Shown: in pieces, positions 22,378-30,786 of the stretch
Layout: every line of letters begins with the position of its first letter
Position numbering within the stretch: position 1 is the stretch's first letter
Source of the DNA: Candidatus Moraniibacteriota bacterium
GTDB taxonomy: Bacteria; Patescibacteriota; Minisyncoccia; Moranbacterales; UBA1568
Reading direction: 5' to 3'
Length of the DNA: 34,809 nt
Assembly: GCA_018062205.1 (NCBI GenBank)
Contig: JAGOSP010000001.1
Location: 1 to 34,809 of the forward strand
The notes under the pieces: generated by a model
Database searches by the model: none
What the model saw: only the letters and a program-made list of their open reading frames with translations
Told to the model about the DNA's origin: nothing
Translations under genes and position numbers: made by a program

Positions 22378-24228
22378 ATGAATTTATTCAGGCGAGACAA
22401 ACAAAAAACAGGAGCAAATACTTCAGACACAGACTTTTCTCTGGGTTCTATGACAACGCGCGATACGGAGGCACTTTATCAAAAAGGCATTGCCACTGTT
22501 CGCGATCTTATTGCACCGCCAGCAATACGTTTGAGTCCAAATATGATGCAGGTTGGTGATGTGTTTGTTCGTACATATTTTGTGATTGCTTATCCGCGTT
22601 ATCTTTCGACGAATTGGTTTTCTCCAATTATCAACCTTGATTTTTCTATGGATACAGCACTATTCGTGCACCCAATTGATACCGCGAATATTCTGAAGCA
22701 ACTCCGAAGGTCATCCACTCAGGTGCAGTCACAAATATCCATTGAAGCCGATGGGGGAAAAGTTCGTGATCCAATGCTCGAAACAGCTTTCCAGGATATT
22801 GAAGCGCTTCGTGATAAATTGCAGCAGGGAACAGAAAAGTTTTTCCGTTTCGGACTCTACATAACTGTTTATGGAAAAGATCAAGATGATTTAAGTGAAA
22901 AATCGAGCGCAGTAGAATCGCTTCTTGAGGCGCAGTTGGTATATGTAAAGCCCGCTATCCTGCGCATGGATCAGGGCTTTGCCTCCACTCGACCTTTGGG
23001 TACCGATACGTTGGATGTCGCAAATAATCTTAATACAGAACCTCTTTCAACGACATTCCCTTTCGTTTCATCGGATTTATCATCTGGTGATGGTATTTTG
23101 TATGGTATTAATCGGCATAATAATTCGCTGATTCTCTTTGACCGTTTCAAGTTGGAGAATGCCAACATGGTTGTTTTCGCAAAATCTGGTGCCGGAAAAA
23201 GTTATACCGTCAAACTTGAGGTGTTGCGTTCGATGATGTTTGGGGCAAGCGTGATTATTCTTGACCCAGAGAATGAGTATAAGCATCTCTGCGAAACAGT
23301 CGGGGGAAGTTTTATGAAGATCGCTCTCAATTCGACTGTACACCTGAACCCGTTTGATTTACCACGAAAGAATGATGAAGATGATGCGGAGAGTGTGCTT
23401 CGGAGCAATATCGCGAATTTGGTTGGATTGCTCCATTTGATGCTGGGAATGGTAACACCAGAAGAGGATTCGATTCTTGACCGGGCTATTCGTGAGACGT
23501 ATGCTATTCGGGATATCACGGCACAGTCTGATTTTTCAAAATTAACTTCTTCTTCTTATCCGACGATGTCGGATCTCTATGCCGTTTTGCAAAATATGGA
23601 TGGAGCGGAATCCTTAGCAATTCGGCTGGAACGATACACGGAGGGTATTTTCGGTGGTTTCTTGAATAAACAATCTAATGTTGTGTTGAGTAGTCAGCTG
23701 GTGGTTTTTAATATTCGTGATCTTGAAGAAGAACTCCGTCCAATTGCAATGTACATTATCTTGCAGTTTATCTGGAATGAGATTCGCACAGAGATGAAAA
23801 AACGCGTAGTGGTGGTGGATGAGGCATGGGTGATGATGCAGCATGAGGACGCTGCCGCCTTTCTCTTTGGTATCGCAAAGCGGTGTCGAAAATATTATAC
23901 CGGACTGACAACAATTACTCAGGATATAAGTGATTTCATGAATTCACGCCACGGGAAATCAATCGTAACAAATTCTTCGTTGCAGCTTTTGCTTCGTCAG
24001 TCCCCTGCTTCTATTGAGACCGTGGCCGAGACGTTTTATCTGACAGATCACGAGAAATTCCTTTTGCTTGAATCATCGGTTGGAGAAGGAATATTTTTTG
24101 CTGGAACAAAGCATGCGGCTATTAAGGTTATGGCTTCATTTAGTGAAGACCAAATTATCACCTCTGATCCGAGACAGCTGTTGGAGATAGAACAGGCGAA
24201 GAAAGATTTTGATTCAGATCTGAAATAA
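22378..24228 (+). CDS. virB4: VirB4-family type IV secretion ATPase
   Basis: 616 residues. An N-terminal CagE/TrbE/VirB-type domain covers about 40-240. The motor domain has Walker A AKSGAGKS (268-275), an IILDPENEY strand (about 293-301), Walker B VVVVDEAW (477-484) and the RCRKYYTGLTTITQD arginine/sensor segment. HerA/FtsK-type hexameric ATPases of this family power assembly and substrate transfer in type IV secretion. It lies after PrgI and the TraC-like gene, the usual order. No VirD4 coupling ATPase is found in the window. Confidence 0.95.
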   Translation: MNLFRRDKQKTGANTSDTDFSLGSMTTRDTEALYQKGIATVRDLIAPPAIRLSPNMMQVGDVFVRTYFVIAYPRYLSTNWFSPIINLDFSMDTALFVHPIDTANILKQLRRSSTQVQSQISIEADGGKVRDPMLETAFQDIEALRDKLQQGTEKFFRFGLYITVYGKDQDDLSEKSSAVESLLEAQLVYVKPAILRMDQGFASTRPLGTDTLDVANNLNTEPLSTTFPFVSSDLSSGDGILYGINRHNNSLILFDRFKLENANMVVFAKSGAGKSYTVKLEVLRSMMFGASVIILDPENEYKHLCETVGGSFMKIALNSTVHLNPFDLPRKNDEDDAESVLRSNIANLVGLLHLMLGMVTPEEDSILDRAIRETYAIRDITAQSDFSKLTSSSYPTMSDLYAVLQNMDGAESLAIRLERYTEGIFGGFLNKQSNVVLSSQLVVFNIRDLEEELRPIAMYIILQFIWNEIRTEMKKRVVVVDEAWVMMQHEDAAAFLFGIAKRCRKYYTGLTTITQDISDFMNSRHGKSIVTNSSLQLLLRQSPASIETVAETFYLTDHEKFLLLESSVGEGIFFAGTKHAAIKVMASFSEDQIITSDPRQLLEIEQAKKDFDSDLK

Positions 24229-24234
24229 AGCATT

Positions 24235-25032
24235 ATGACGAGTATCGGACAGATGCGCGTGGAGATTGATTCTCAAATACGTGATGAAAATCAGGCTACC
24301 AATGAGGTGAATGATGAAATAAGAAAAGAACACAATGCGATAACTGAACTTCAAGGAAGTATCGAAGAAATACGCGGTCAGCTGCAAACACTTCTTGATC
24401 AACAAGATCAGATTCGTATGAGTGGACAAAATGTTTCTCATGAGGAGAATCTTGATGAACAAGCAAAAATCGTTCAATTGCAAGATGAGGAAAAGCGCGC
24501 AGAAAAAATGATACAAATGTCCCAGAATCGATTACAGGTTTTAACAAAAAAAGGAGAGATTCATCAGGAAAAATTGGAGAAATTAAATCAAGCAAAAGCT
24601 CAGTTGGAACATGCTTCGTTTAAGAACGCTTTACAAATCTGGCAAGCATTGGACACAAAGGACGGCGATGGGCAACAGGCACAATCTTCAGAAAAACAAA
24701 AGCGAGACGTTCATCTTTGGGCGTATACCGGACCACTGATGGTCGCTGGATTTAAAGATTTTCTTGATTTAGCGCTGATTGGCTCTTTTCCTGGTATTGG
24801 AACAGTCATAACGATTTGCTGTAATCTCCTGATCTTTTTTTTATTTTTAATAGGGAGTGGTTTGACAGTGCGGTCAAAAATAGCATTTCTTTTTCGGGCT
24901 GGTGGAGCACTTATTTTTGCAACGGGTGTAGAAGGATTTTTGTTCGGATTAAATGTACTTCCTGTGGGATTAGGTATTATTATGGGGATATATTTTCGAG
25001 AAAAAAAACATGCTTCATCTATTGGTGCCTGA
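24235..25032 (+). CDS. Coiled-coil membrane protein of the secretion locus
   Basis: 265 residues, family not recognised. Residues 8-135 form a long coiled coil rich in Glu, Gln and Lys with no signal peptide. A short linker (KDGDGQQAQ) follows, then three to four membrane helices at about 165-183, 186-210 and 218-255. The coiled coil should lie in the cytoplasm as a stalk. The gene follows virB4 by 6 bases with its own ATG, so it is probably part of the same operon and could link the ATPase to the membrane. Its DNA has no unusual features. Confidence 0.8.
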   Translation: MTSIGQMRVEIDSQIRDENQATNEVNDEIRKEHNAITELQGSIEEIRGQLQTLLDQQDQIRMSGQNVSHEENLDEQAKIVQLQDEEKRAEKMIQMSQNRLQVLTKKGEIHQEKLEKLNQAKAQLEHASFKNALQIWQALDTKDGDGQQAQSSEKQKRDVHLWAYTGPLMVAGFKDFLDLALIGSFPGIGTVITICCNLLIFFLFLIGSGLTVRSKIAFLFRAGGALIFATGVEGFLFGLNVLPVGLGIIMGIYFREKKHASSIGA

Positions 25033-25125
25033 GGGAAATTTTTTATAAAATGAGGTATGAGTACGCACAATAGCTGAAATGTCCGGAGCGTGGAGATGGA
25101 AGCAAAATTTGACTAAAAAGTGAGT

Positions 25126-25782
25126 ATGAAAAAAAGCCTGCCTACAAAAAAAGAGAAAATGATTCTCACTACATTGTTCATTTTCATTTCGCTTGGCATC
25201 CTCTATCGTTTGCCCGAAAGCCAATCGTTGGATTTAATCACGCAGGAGATTATTGCGAGTAGCATTTTCTTCTTGGTACTCCCGATGATTTACTGTAAAA
25301 TGATATTAAAGGAACCTCTCTCGGCTCTTGGCATACAAGAGGCTCGATGGCTGCCAGCTTTCTTTTGGGGAGGCATTATGGTAGCAGTAGGAGGAGTTCT
25401 TTTGTTCTTTCTTTTGCCGATAGAGGGTTTTCGATTAGCGTACGAGCTCCCCTCTTTTATCGAAAAAAGTTTTTGGTGGTTTGTGCTATACGAAGTTGCC
25501 GTTGTAGGGGGAATGGCTCTTTTGTACGAAGTGTTTTTTCGTGGGTTAGTAATGAAATTGTGGCTTGGCTCAATCGGGCCTCTCGCAATTGTCTTGCAGT
25601 CAGTACTTTTTGTTGGTTTTATTGGAATTTCAAGTGGTTTTTCTTGGCAGTATGCGGTTCTCTGTTACGCAAGTCTTTTTTCGGGAGCAGTAGCTTATTT
25701 TTCTCGGTCGATATATGCATCGTGGCTGGCGAACTGGATCCTTTTTTTCTTGGTGGATATCGTCTTTCTCGTATTACATTAG
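25126..25782 (+). CDS. CPBP (CAAX protease/bacteriocin-processing) -like membrane protein with degenerate active site
   Basis: 218 residues (GTG 25120 is an alternative start) with about seven to eight hydrophobic helices. The stretch LLYEVFFRGLVM sits where CPBP/Abi proteases have EExxxR. Only one Glu and the Arg remain (YEVFFR), and the later FxxxH and HxxxN motifs are not found (VGFIGIS instead). It is probably a non-catalytic relative or a diverged scaffold. It ends 16 bases before the surface-protein gene and follows the coiled-coil gene, so it belongs to the same transcription unit. Confidence 0.65.
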   Translation: MKKSLPTKKEKMILTTLFIFISLGILYRLPESQSLDLITQEIIASSIFFLVLPMIYCKMILKEPLSALGIQEARWLPAFFWGGIMVAVGGVLLFFLLPIEGFRLAYELPSFIEKSFWWFVLYEVAVVGGMALLYEVFFRGLVMKLWLGSIGPLAIVLQSVLFVGFIGISSGFSWQYAVLCYASLFSGAVAYFSRSIYASWLANWILFFLVDIVFLVLH

Positions 25783-25798
25783 GCGTAAAAAATTCAAT

Positions 25799-28564
25799 AT
25801 GAGGAAAAATTTTTTGCAAAGAAAATTACAGCAATGCGTGGCTTTTATGAGTTTGGTTGGTATTTTCTTTGCGCCATTTTCATCGATATTAGCAGCAAGT
25901 ATTCCCTCGGTAGGAAAGGTAGCCAATAAACTTGAGGCACGCTATAACGTTAATGGAGATAGTATTCGAGACACAATGCAGAGTTTCAATGTGAATAATA
26001 GAAAGAAAACTGTCCCGGAAGTTTCGATTTTCTTTTCCCCTTCTGATCCAAAAAGTGGAGAGAAAATAACTGCGCGTGCGATGCCAATCTACTTTAGTAA
26101 CCCATCGGAGTCGATGTACTATACCTGGTATTTAAAACGAAAGGATTGTAATGCTTCTACTTGTGATTACAATGGCGATGGTGCTTACAACTCAAAAGAT
26201 TGGAGAATTGAAGCAGCGGGTATTTTGGTTCAAAATGGATATGATAATGCGGATCCCGGAACGAGTTATGCGGTAGATGATGATAATGATGGGTACAAAG
26301 CTCGTTTTGGTGGGGATGATAAAGAAGGAAAGGCTGATTACTGCGCTGTGTACGATCCAAGATCAGGAGACGTATATGAGTTAGCAAATACAGGCTCATC
26401 CATTTCTTTTTCTTGTCCAGGCGGAACATCGCCAACTTGCCTTGAAGGGGAAACACAAATTAATCCCGAAACAAGCACTATTACATTTGGCGGTGGCGGA
26501 GTGGATATTTTCGGAGAACCAGTTGCTAATTCGGGTGGCGGAACAATTACCCCTTTTTCTGAAATATCACCAAACTGTAATGTGGGGGGATGTTCATCGG
26601 TAGGCACGCCTGTCTGTGCAGGCGGGCATACCCCTACTTGCACATCAGGGATTCCTTGCTGTGTGGCTGATCCAGCCACAGCGACTGTTTGTTCAGCATC
26701 CCTTCTCTCGTGTAGAGCCACCACAGGAGGATCTATTACAAATCTTTGTAAACACGTATTTGCTCATCCCGGTGGTCTTACTTCTGGAGATGGATCATTT
26801 GGCGCCGGAGAAGAACGATTTTGGAAAACGAATCCTCGTGATCCAAGTACGGCAAATAATGGGCAGAAAGATGAGGCGACGGTAGTCGGTCTCGGTAGAG
26901 ACACTTTTTCTTGGACGTATTTCAGTGGTGACGAGGTCGGAGTTGCGGTTGAGGGAACATCTATGATTCCAACCAAACACGATGATTCTTCGTCATATGT
27001 TATGTGGGCATTTTCAAAAAATAAGTGTAACCCTTCTTTGGTTGGAGGGTCAACGAGTCAGTATGTACAGTCAGTGAAGAATTATCCAGTTGCATTCCCG
27101 ACTGCAGATATGGACCCAAATGATTGTATCTCACACAATCTTGTGAATCCGACTGAGGGGGGTCAATCCTCAAACCTTGCCATACAACTGAATGTGAATT
27201 CTGGAAGTTTGACGAATGATGAGACATCGGATAAAAGCGGGGACTTTGTAACCGTACAGACATCTATTGAGAACGCTTTGCAAGAAAGCAGCAATATGCA
27301 TTATGACTGGATTATTGACATTAGTGCTAATCCGCGCTTTACGAGTTCGACAAATATTACTGCAGCAGCAATAAGTTCTGAACTAACAACCAGGACAAAA
27401 GGGAATGATTTGAGCACGCTGCATTTCAAAATGAATATGCCAGCCGCATTACTTGGGGGAATGTCTGGTGGCACGGGATATATTCGTTTTCGTTTGCGAG
27501 CCGAAGAAAATATTTCTGGTGGCGGCATCAGAAAAGGCAATTCTGAGGTAATTGCAAAATTTACTTCGACAGGGAAACGTATTCAGGCGTATTTGGTTGA
27601 TCCTGTTGCTACTGGTTCAAGAACGCACGTAAAGTTAAATACTGGTGCAATGATATGCAATGGTTCTGCGCTCGAACGTACGGCTTGTCAGGTAATTAAG
27701 AATGAGGTTATTGGATTGAGGGTGGATAGTACCGGCCTTCGTGATTTTTCATGGCAGATTAATCAGAAGCCACTGATGTGTAATCAATCTGGTGTTTCTC
27801 CGGATTGTTCGGATACCGCTCAGGGGAATACCGTATTTTTTCCGGTGACAGGTAAAACTGGCGATAGTTATGATGTAACGGTAACAGCTACCAACACAGC
27901 AACGGGTCAGGAAGTAACTCTGTCAAGGCTATTTTATGTTATTGATCCTTATGTACAAATCGTATCTTCAGATACGGCCGTTGCTTGGAAAAAATTACTC
28001 GGATTTTATCGCGATGTTCTTGGTACAGCAACGACAAATTGTCCGTCGGGTCTTTGCCCAAATTATTCAGACGAAGCATTACAAACTTTTTCTGGTTCAG
28101 TTGTCGTGCTGAAAGCAGAATATGTACCGAGATTTATTACATCACATCCGGGATTGCATACTGAATGGCGGGTAGACGGAGAATCTATAGAGGAATCAGT
28201 GACTGATACGATTTCATTTCCGATTAAAAAATTTGGAGGAACCTCTTATGATATTTCTTTCCAGGCAATTATTTTGCAAACTGATCTGATGCGGCGAGCC
28301 TTGTATGATATCTGGAATATTTCACCTCTCGACTCTACAGAATCAAATTTTTCTGGGAAAATGCAAGTTGAGGTTCAAGATGGGGCGCTCGCTTCAGGAA
28401 ACGAGAAGGGAATCAAAAAGTATTACGCTCTTCTCTCTAGTTATGTTCCAGAGACATTCCTATTTACCTTTCGCGTTTTACTTCTCGGTTTTCTCACGTT
28501 GTTTGGGGTGAATTTCTTCGGGTCATTGATTATCACTCGGCGTTTTTCACGAAAAACAAAATAA
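25799..28564 (+). CDS. Large secreted Cys-rich surface protein with EF-hand-like loops and C-terminal membrane anchor
   Basis: 921 residues from ATG 25799, which starts a clear signal peptide (basic MRKNFLQRK, hydrophobic core, ILAAS cleavage region); an upstream in-frame ATG lies inside the previous gene. It has an EF-hand/dockerin-type loop DYNGDGAYNSKD, a second acidic loop DDDNDGYK, a Cys-rich region at about 190-310 with many CxxG pairs, then beta-rich Ig-like segments (TATNTATGQEVTLSRLFYV). A membrane helix near the end (FRVLLLGFLTLFGVNF) with basic tail SRKTK anchors it. Probably calcium-bound and disulfide-stabilised. It closes the secretion locus and could be its surface adhesin or cargo. 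Family not recognised. Confidence 0.85.
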   Translation: MRKNFLQRKLQQCVAFMSLVGIFFAPFSSILAASIPSVGKVANKLEARYNVNGDSIRDTMQSFNVNNRKKTVPEVSIFFSPSDPKSGEKITARAMPIYFSNPSESMYYTWYLKRKDCNASTCDYNGDGAYNSKDWRIEAAGILVQNGYDNADPGTSYAVDDDNDGYKARFGGDDKEGKADYCAVYDPRSGDVYELANTGSSISFSCPGGTSPTCLEGETQINPETSTITFGGGGVDIFGEPVANSGGGTITPFSEISPNCNVGGCSSVGTPVCAGGHTPTCTSGIPCCVADPATATVCSASLLSCRATTGGSITNLCKHVFAHPGGLTSGDGSFGAGEERFWKTNPRDPSTANNGQKDEATVVGLGRDTFSWTYFSGDEVGVAVEGTSMIPTKHDDSSSYVMWAFSKNKCNPSLVGGSTSQYVQSVKNYPVAFPTADMDPNDCISHNLVNPTEGGQSSNLAIQLNVNSGSLTNDETSDKSGDFVTVQTSIENALQESSNMHYDWIIDISANPRFTSSTNITAAAISSELTTRTKGNDLSTLHFKMNMPAALLGGMSGGTGYIRFRLRAEENISGGGIRKGNSEVIAKFTSTGKRIQAYLVDPVATGSRTHVKLNTGAMICNGSALERTACQVIKNEVIGLRVDSTGLRDFSWQINQKPLMCNQSGVSPDCSDTAQGNTVFFPVTGKTGDSYDVTVTATNTATGQEVTLSRLFYVIDPYVQIVSSDTAVAWKKLLGFYRDVLGTATTNCPSGLCPNYSDEALQTFSGSVVVLKAEYVPRFITSHPGLHTEWRVDGESIEESVTDTISFPIKKFGGTSYDISFQAIILQTDLMRRALYDIWNISPLDSTESNFSGKMQVEVQDGALASGNEKGIKKYYALLSSYVPETFLFTFRVLLLGFLTLFGVNFFGSLIITRRFSRKTK
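26600..26637. repeat. GC-rich nested palindrome inside the surface-protein gene
   Basis: GTAGG and CCTAC enclose an inner GCCTG/CAGGC hairpin with loop TCTGTG. It is translated in frame as part of the Cys-rich region. The element resembles short REP-like palindromes scattered in such genomes, and a GC-rich relative lies at 11970-12027. Insertion of a repeat into a coding region is possible but not proven. Confidence 0.35.
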
Positions 28565-28574
28565 AACAAAAGAA

Positions 28575-28615
28575 AGACAAAAAACCACCGGATTCTGTCT
28601 GGTGGTTTTTTGTCT
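28575..28615. terminator. Bidirectional terminator between the surface-protein gene and tRNA-Leu
   Basis: AGACAAAAAACCACC pairs perfectly over 15 bp with GGTGGTTTTTTGTCT across an 11-base loop. Both strands end in a T-run, so it can stop the secretion operon and the tRNA transcript. Confidence 0.93.
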
Positions 28616-28620
28616 GTGGG

Positions 28621-28703
28621 TGCCGAGGAGAGGACTTGAACCTCCATAGGATTGCTCCCGCTAGCGCCTAAAGCTAGTGTGTCTACCATTTCACCACCTC
28701 GGC
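28621..28703 (-). tRNA. tRNA-Leu (anticodon UAG)
   Basis: 83-base tRNA on the minus strand. Acceptor stem GCCGAGG/CCTCGGC with discriminator A; D-arm; anticodon stem CTAGC/GCTAG with loop TTTAGGC giving anticodon UAG; a long variable arm typical of leucine tRNAs; T-arm with GGTTCAAGTCC. The 3' CCA is not encoded (CCC follows A73) and must be added by the CCA enzyme, whose gene lies about 450 bases upstream on the same strand. It follows the small gene 28735-29064 by 31 bases and is probably co-transcribed with it. Confidence 0.95.
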
Positions 28704-28734
28704 CGAATGCTTCTTCTCGACTCCTCTCTTCACA

Positions 28735-29064
28735 CTACACTATGTGTGCGTTTGGTCCAAATAAGCGGAGCAAGTGAACCGATTCTTCTTTGAGGGCGCC
28801 TTCATTCCCGTATTCGCCGTGGTGGCGAGTATCCTCACCGTAGGTTTCGCGTTTTTGGTCAAGATGCATATTAAGAAGGAGATCACCGTTCTCTATTTTT
28901 ACATACGCATGAAAACGCGGATAACCAGAACGAGCCAATGGACGAATAAAACTTTGCTCACCGTTTGCTGCTCGTTGAAATATATATCCTGCTCGTCGCA
29001 TGATCGATACGGAGTTTTCGCTTGGATGGGGGATGATAATTTTCATAGAATAATACGGATACAT
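28735..29064 (-). CDS. Small conserved-looking hypothetical protein
   Basis: 109 residues from ATG 29064, or 103 from ATG 29046 (MKIIIPHPSEN). A compact, charged protein without signal peptide or membrane helix: RRAGYIFQRAANGEQSFIRPL, then YPRFHAYVKIENGDLLLNMHLDQKR, ending with the acidic-histidine-rich EDTRHHGEYGNEG and a short helix. The HLDQK and His-rich stretch could bind metal or nucleotide but no enzyme family is identified. Codon use and regular structure favour a real gene. A TATAGT box at 29125-29130 on the minus strand may be its promoter. It lies between cca and tRNA-Leu. Confidence 0.75.
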   Translation of the reverse strand: MYPYYSMKIIIPHPSENSVSIMRRAGYIFQRAANGEQSFIRPLARSGYPRFHAYVKIENGDLLLNMHLDQKRETYGEDTRHHGEYGNEGALKEESVHLLRLFGPNAHIV

Positions 29065-29156
29065 CACCGTCGGAACATTAGGAATTGCGCCAAAACCTTA
29101 CGCACCCGAAGCATGCATGCTGCCACTATACCCTGTTCCACGAATAACGAGAAATG

Positions 29157-30689
29157 CTATTGGACAAAATGTTGTTGCTTGATATCTTGATCATCAATCG
29201 TACGCTTCTCCTCAATTTTTTCTTGAGCAAGAGTCCGCAGATCATCCAAATTATGTTCGAGAAGTATTTTTGCTCTGATAAGAAGTGTTTCTCGGGTATT
29301 GATGTTCGGATCCTCAATTGTTTCTGCTAATAAGACATCAAGAATTGCTCCGATTTTTGGTCCGGGAGAGAGCGCAAGCTCCCGTATGAGATCCTGGCCA
29401 TTTATCTTCAGCATTTTGACTGAAAGTGGATCGTGAGAGACCTTATCAATCATATATTCTAGGTGACGAAGTTTGTATGGTTTTGCCTTTGGAACACCAG
29501 AGCCTAAACGATCACTAATTCGGACATCCATGAGATCATGCATGTTTTCGAGTCCAACTTTTTTAATGAGTCTTCGGACTGAAGCTTCGGTCACTTCTCC
29601 TACATTATAGTAAAACAGGTGATTGTCAACCAAAAGAGTGGTCTTATCAATGATATCTCTTGGGTATCTGAGTCGCGTCAGGATACTTTTCGTCATACGG
29701 GCACCGACGTGATCATGGTTGTAAAAAGTTGAGCGATACCCATCTCCTTTTTTAGTGCGAGGTTTTCCAACATCATGCAGGAGAGCGGCGAGACGAACGT
29801 GGAGTTTTGGAGAAGGACAGGTTTCGAGCGCACGAAGATTATGTTCCCAGACCGTATAGATGTGGTGGAGGTTTTGTCCTACACCAACACCTTCCTCAAG
29901 TTCAGGAATGATATATTTGAGCAACCCAGTTGTTTGGATGAGTTCGATGCCAAAAGCAGGATTTTGAGAAAGAATAACACGAGAAAGTTCATCCCGAATT
30001 CGCTCAAGAGAAATGACGTGAAGAGTAGATGCCTGCTTTTTAATAGCGTCCAGAGTCGCTTCGTCTATATGCCAGTTCACAGTAGATTCTGATGTTGTTG
30101 GGAGCCGAAGTTCACTTGCAAAACGAATCGCGCGCATGATTCTCAGAGCATCTTCTTCGAAGCGTTGTTCTGGATTACCGACTGCTCGGATAATCTTTTT
30201 TTGTATATCACCAAAACCATCAAATGGATCAACAAGAGAGAGCGTGCAAAGGGTTGTGAGTGATGTATTTTGGGAGGGTAGCCATTGATCAATGGAAGCT
30301 GCAAGGGCGTTGATGGTAAAGTCTCGTCGAGCAAGATCTTCCGGAAGGGTTGTGACAAAAGTCACTTGGTCTGGTCGGCGATGGTCACTGTACCCAGTTT
30401 CTGTTCGGTAGGTGGTTACTTCGATAATGTCATGCTCGTACTGAGGAGGTGTCAGCGGATGAAAACGATCGACTTTGACACCAATAGTTCCAAATGTATT
30501 CTCGTAGACATGATCAGGGAAGATTTCTTGTATTTGTTCGGGTTTGGCGTTCGTTGTAATATCCCAGTCCTTGGGTACTCGTTTGAGTAGCATGTCTCGA
30601 ACGCATCCACCGACTATGTATGCTTCAAATCCAGCCTTTTTGAGGCTTTCGATTGTTTGAGCAACAGGAAGAGGAAGGAAATGTTTCAT
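29157..30689 (-). CDS. cca: CCA-adding tRNA nucleotidyltransferase with HD domain
   Basis: 510 residues from ATG 30689 (MKHFLPLP); a GTG at 30725 is in frame but gives an unusual tail. The polymerase-beta-fold head has VGGCVRD (26-32) and DWDITT (41-46) with the metal-binding Asp pair. It is followed by the RRDFTINALA and RFEEDALRIMRAIRFA nucleotide-specificity motifs. An HD phosphohydrolase domain (LAALLHDVGKP, then FYNHDHVGARM) and a C-terminal helical region follow. It completes or repairs tRNA 3' ends. The HD domain may remove 2',3'-cyclic phosphates. The tRNA-Leu gene nearby lacks CCA, so this enzyme is needed. Confidence 0.95.
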   Translation of the reverse strand: MKHFLPLPVAQTIESLKKAGFEAYIVGGCVRDMLLKRVPKDWDITTNAKPEQIQEIFPDHVYENTFGTIGVKVDRFHPLTPPQYEHDIIEVTTYRTETGYSDHRRPDQVTFVTTLPEDLARRDFTINALAASIDQWLPSQNTSLTTLCTLSLVDPFDGFGDIQKKIIRAVGNPEQRFEEDALRIMRAIRFASELRLPTTSESTVNWHIDEATLDAIKKQASTLHVISLERIRDELSRVILSQNPAFGIELIQTTGLLKYIIPELEEGVGVGQNLHHIYTVWEHNLRALETCPSPKLHVRLAALLHDVGKPRTKKGDGYRSTFYNHDHVGARMTKSILTRLRYPRDIIDKTTLLVDNHLFYYNVGEVTEASVRRLIKKVGLENMHDLMDVRISDRLGSGVPKAKPYKLRHLEYMIDKVSHDPLSVKMLKINGQDLIRELALSPGPKIGAILDVLLAETIEDPNINTRETLLIRAKILLEHNLDDLRTLAQEKIEEKRTIDDQDIKQQHFVQ

Positions 30690-30786
30690 ACGAACACGGG
30701 TCGTGTTTAGGGTACGAATAAACACGTGCGAAAAACAAAACGAGGAATATCTATACCGGAGTCCAAAGAGAGGGGATAGCCTATTG

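Noticed and set aside
28441-28689. Minus-strand frame over the terminator and tRNA region
   Set aside because: It overlaps tRNA-Leu and the terminator and has no family features.
30285-30590. Plus-strand frames inside cca and infB
   Set aside because: They are antisense shadows of clearly recognised genes.
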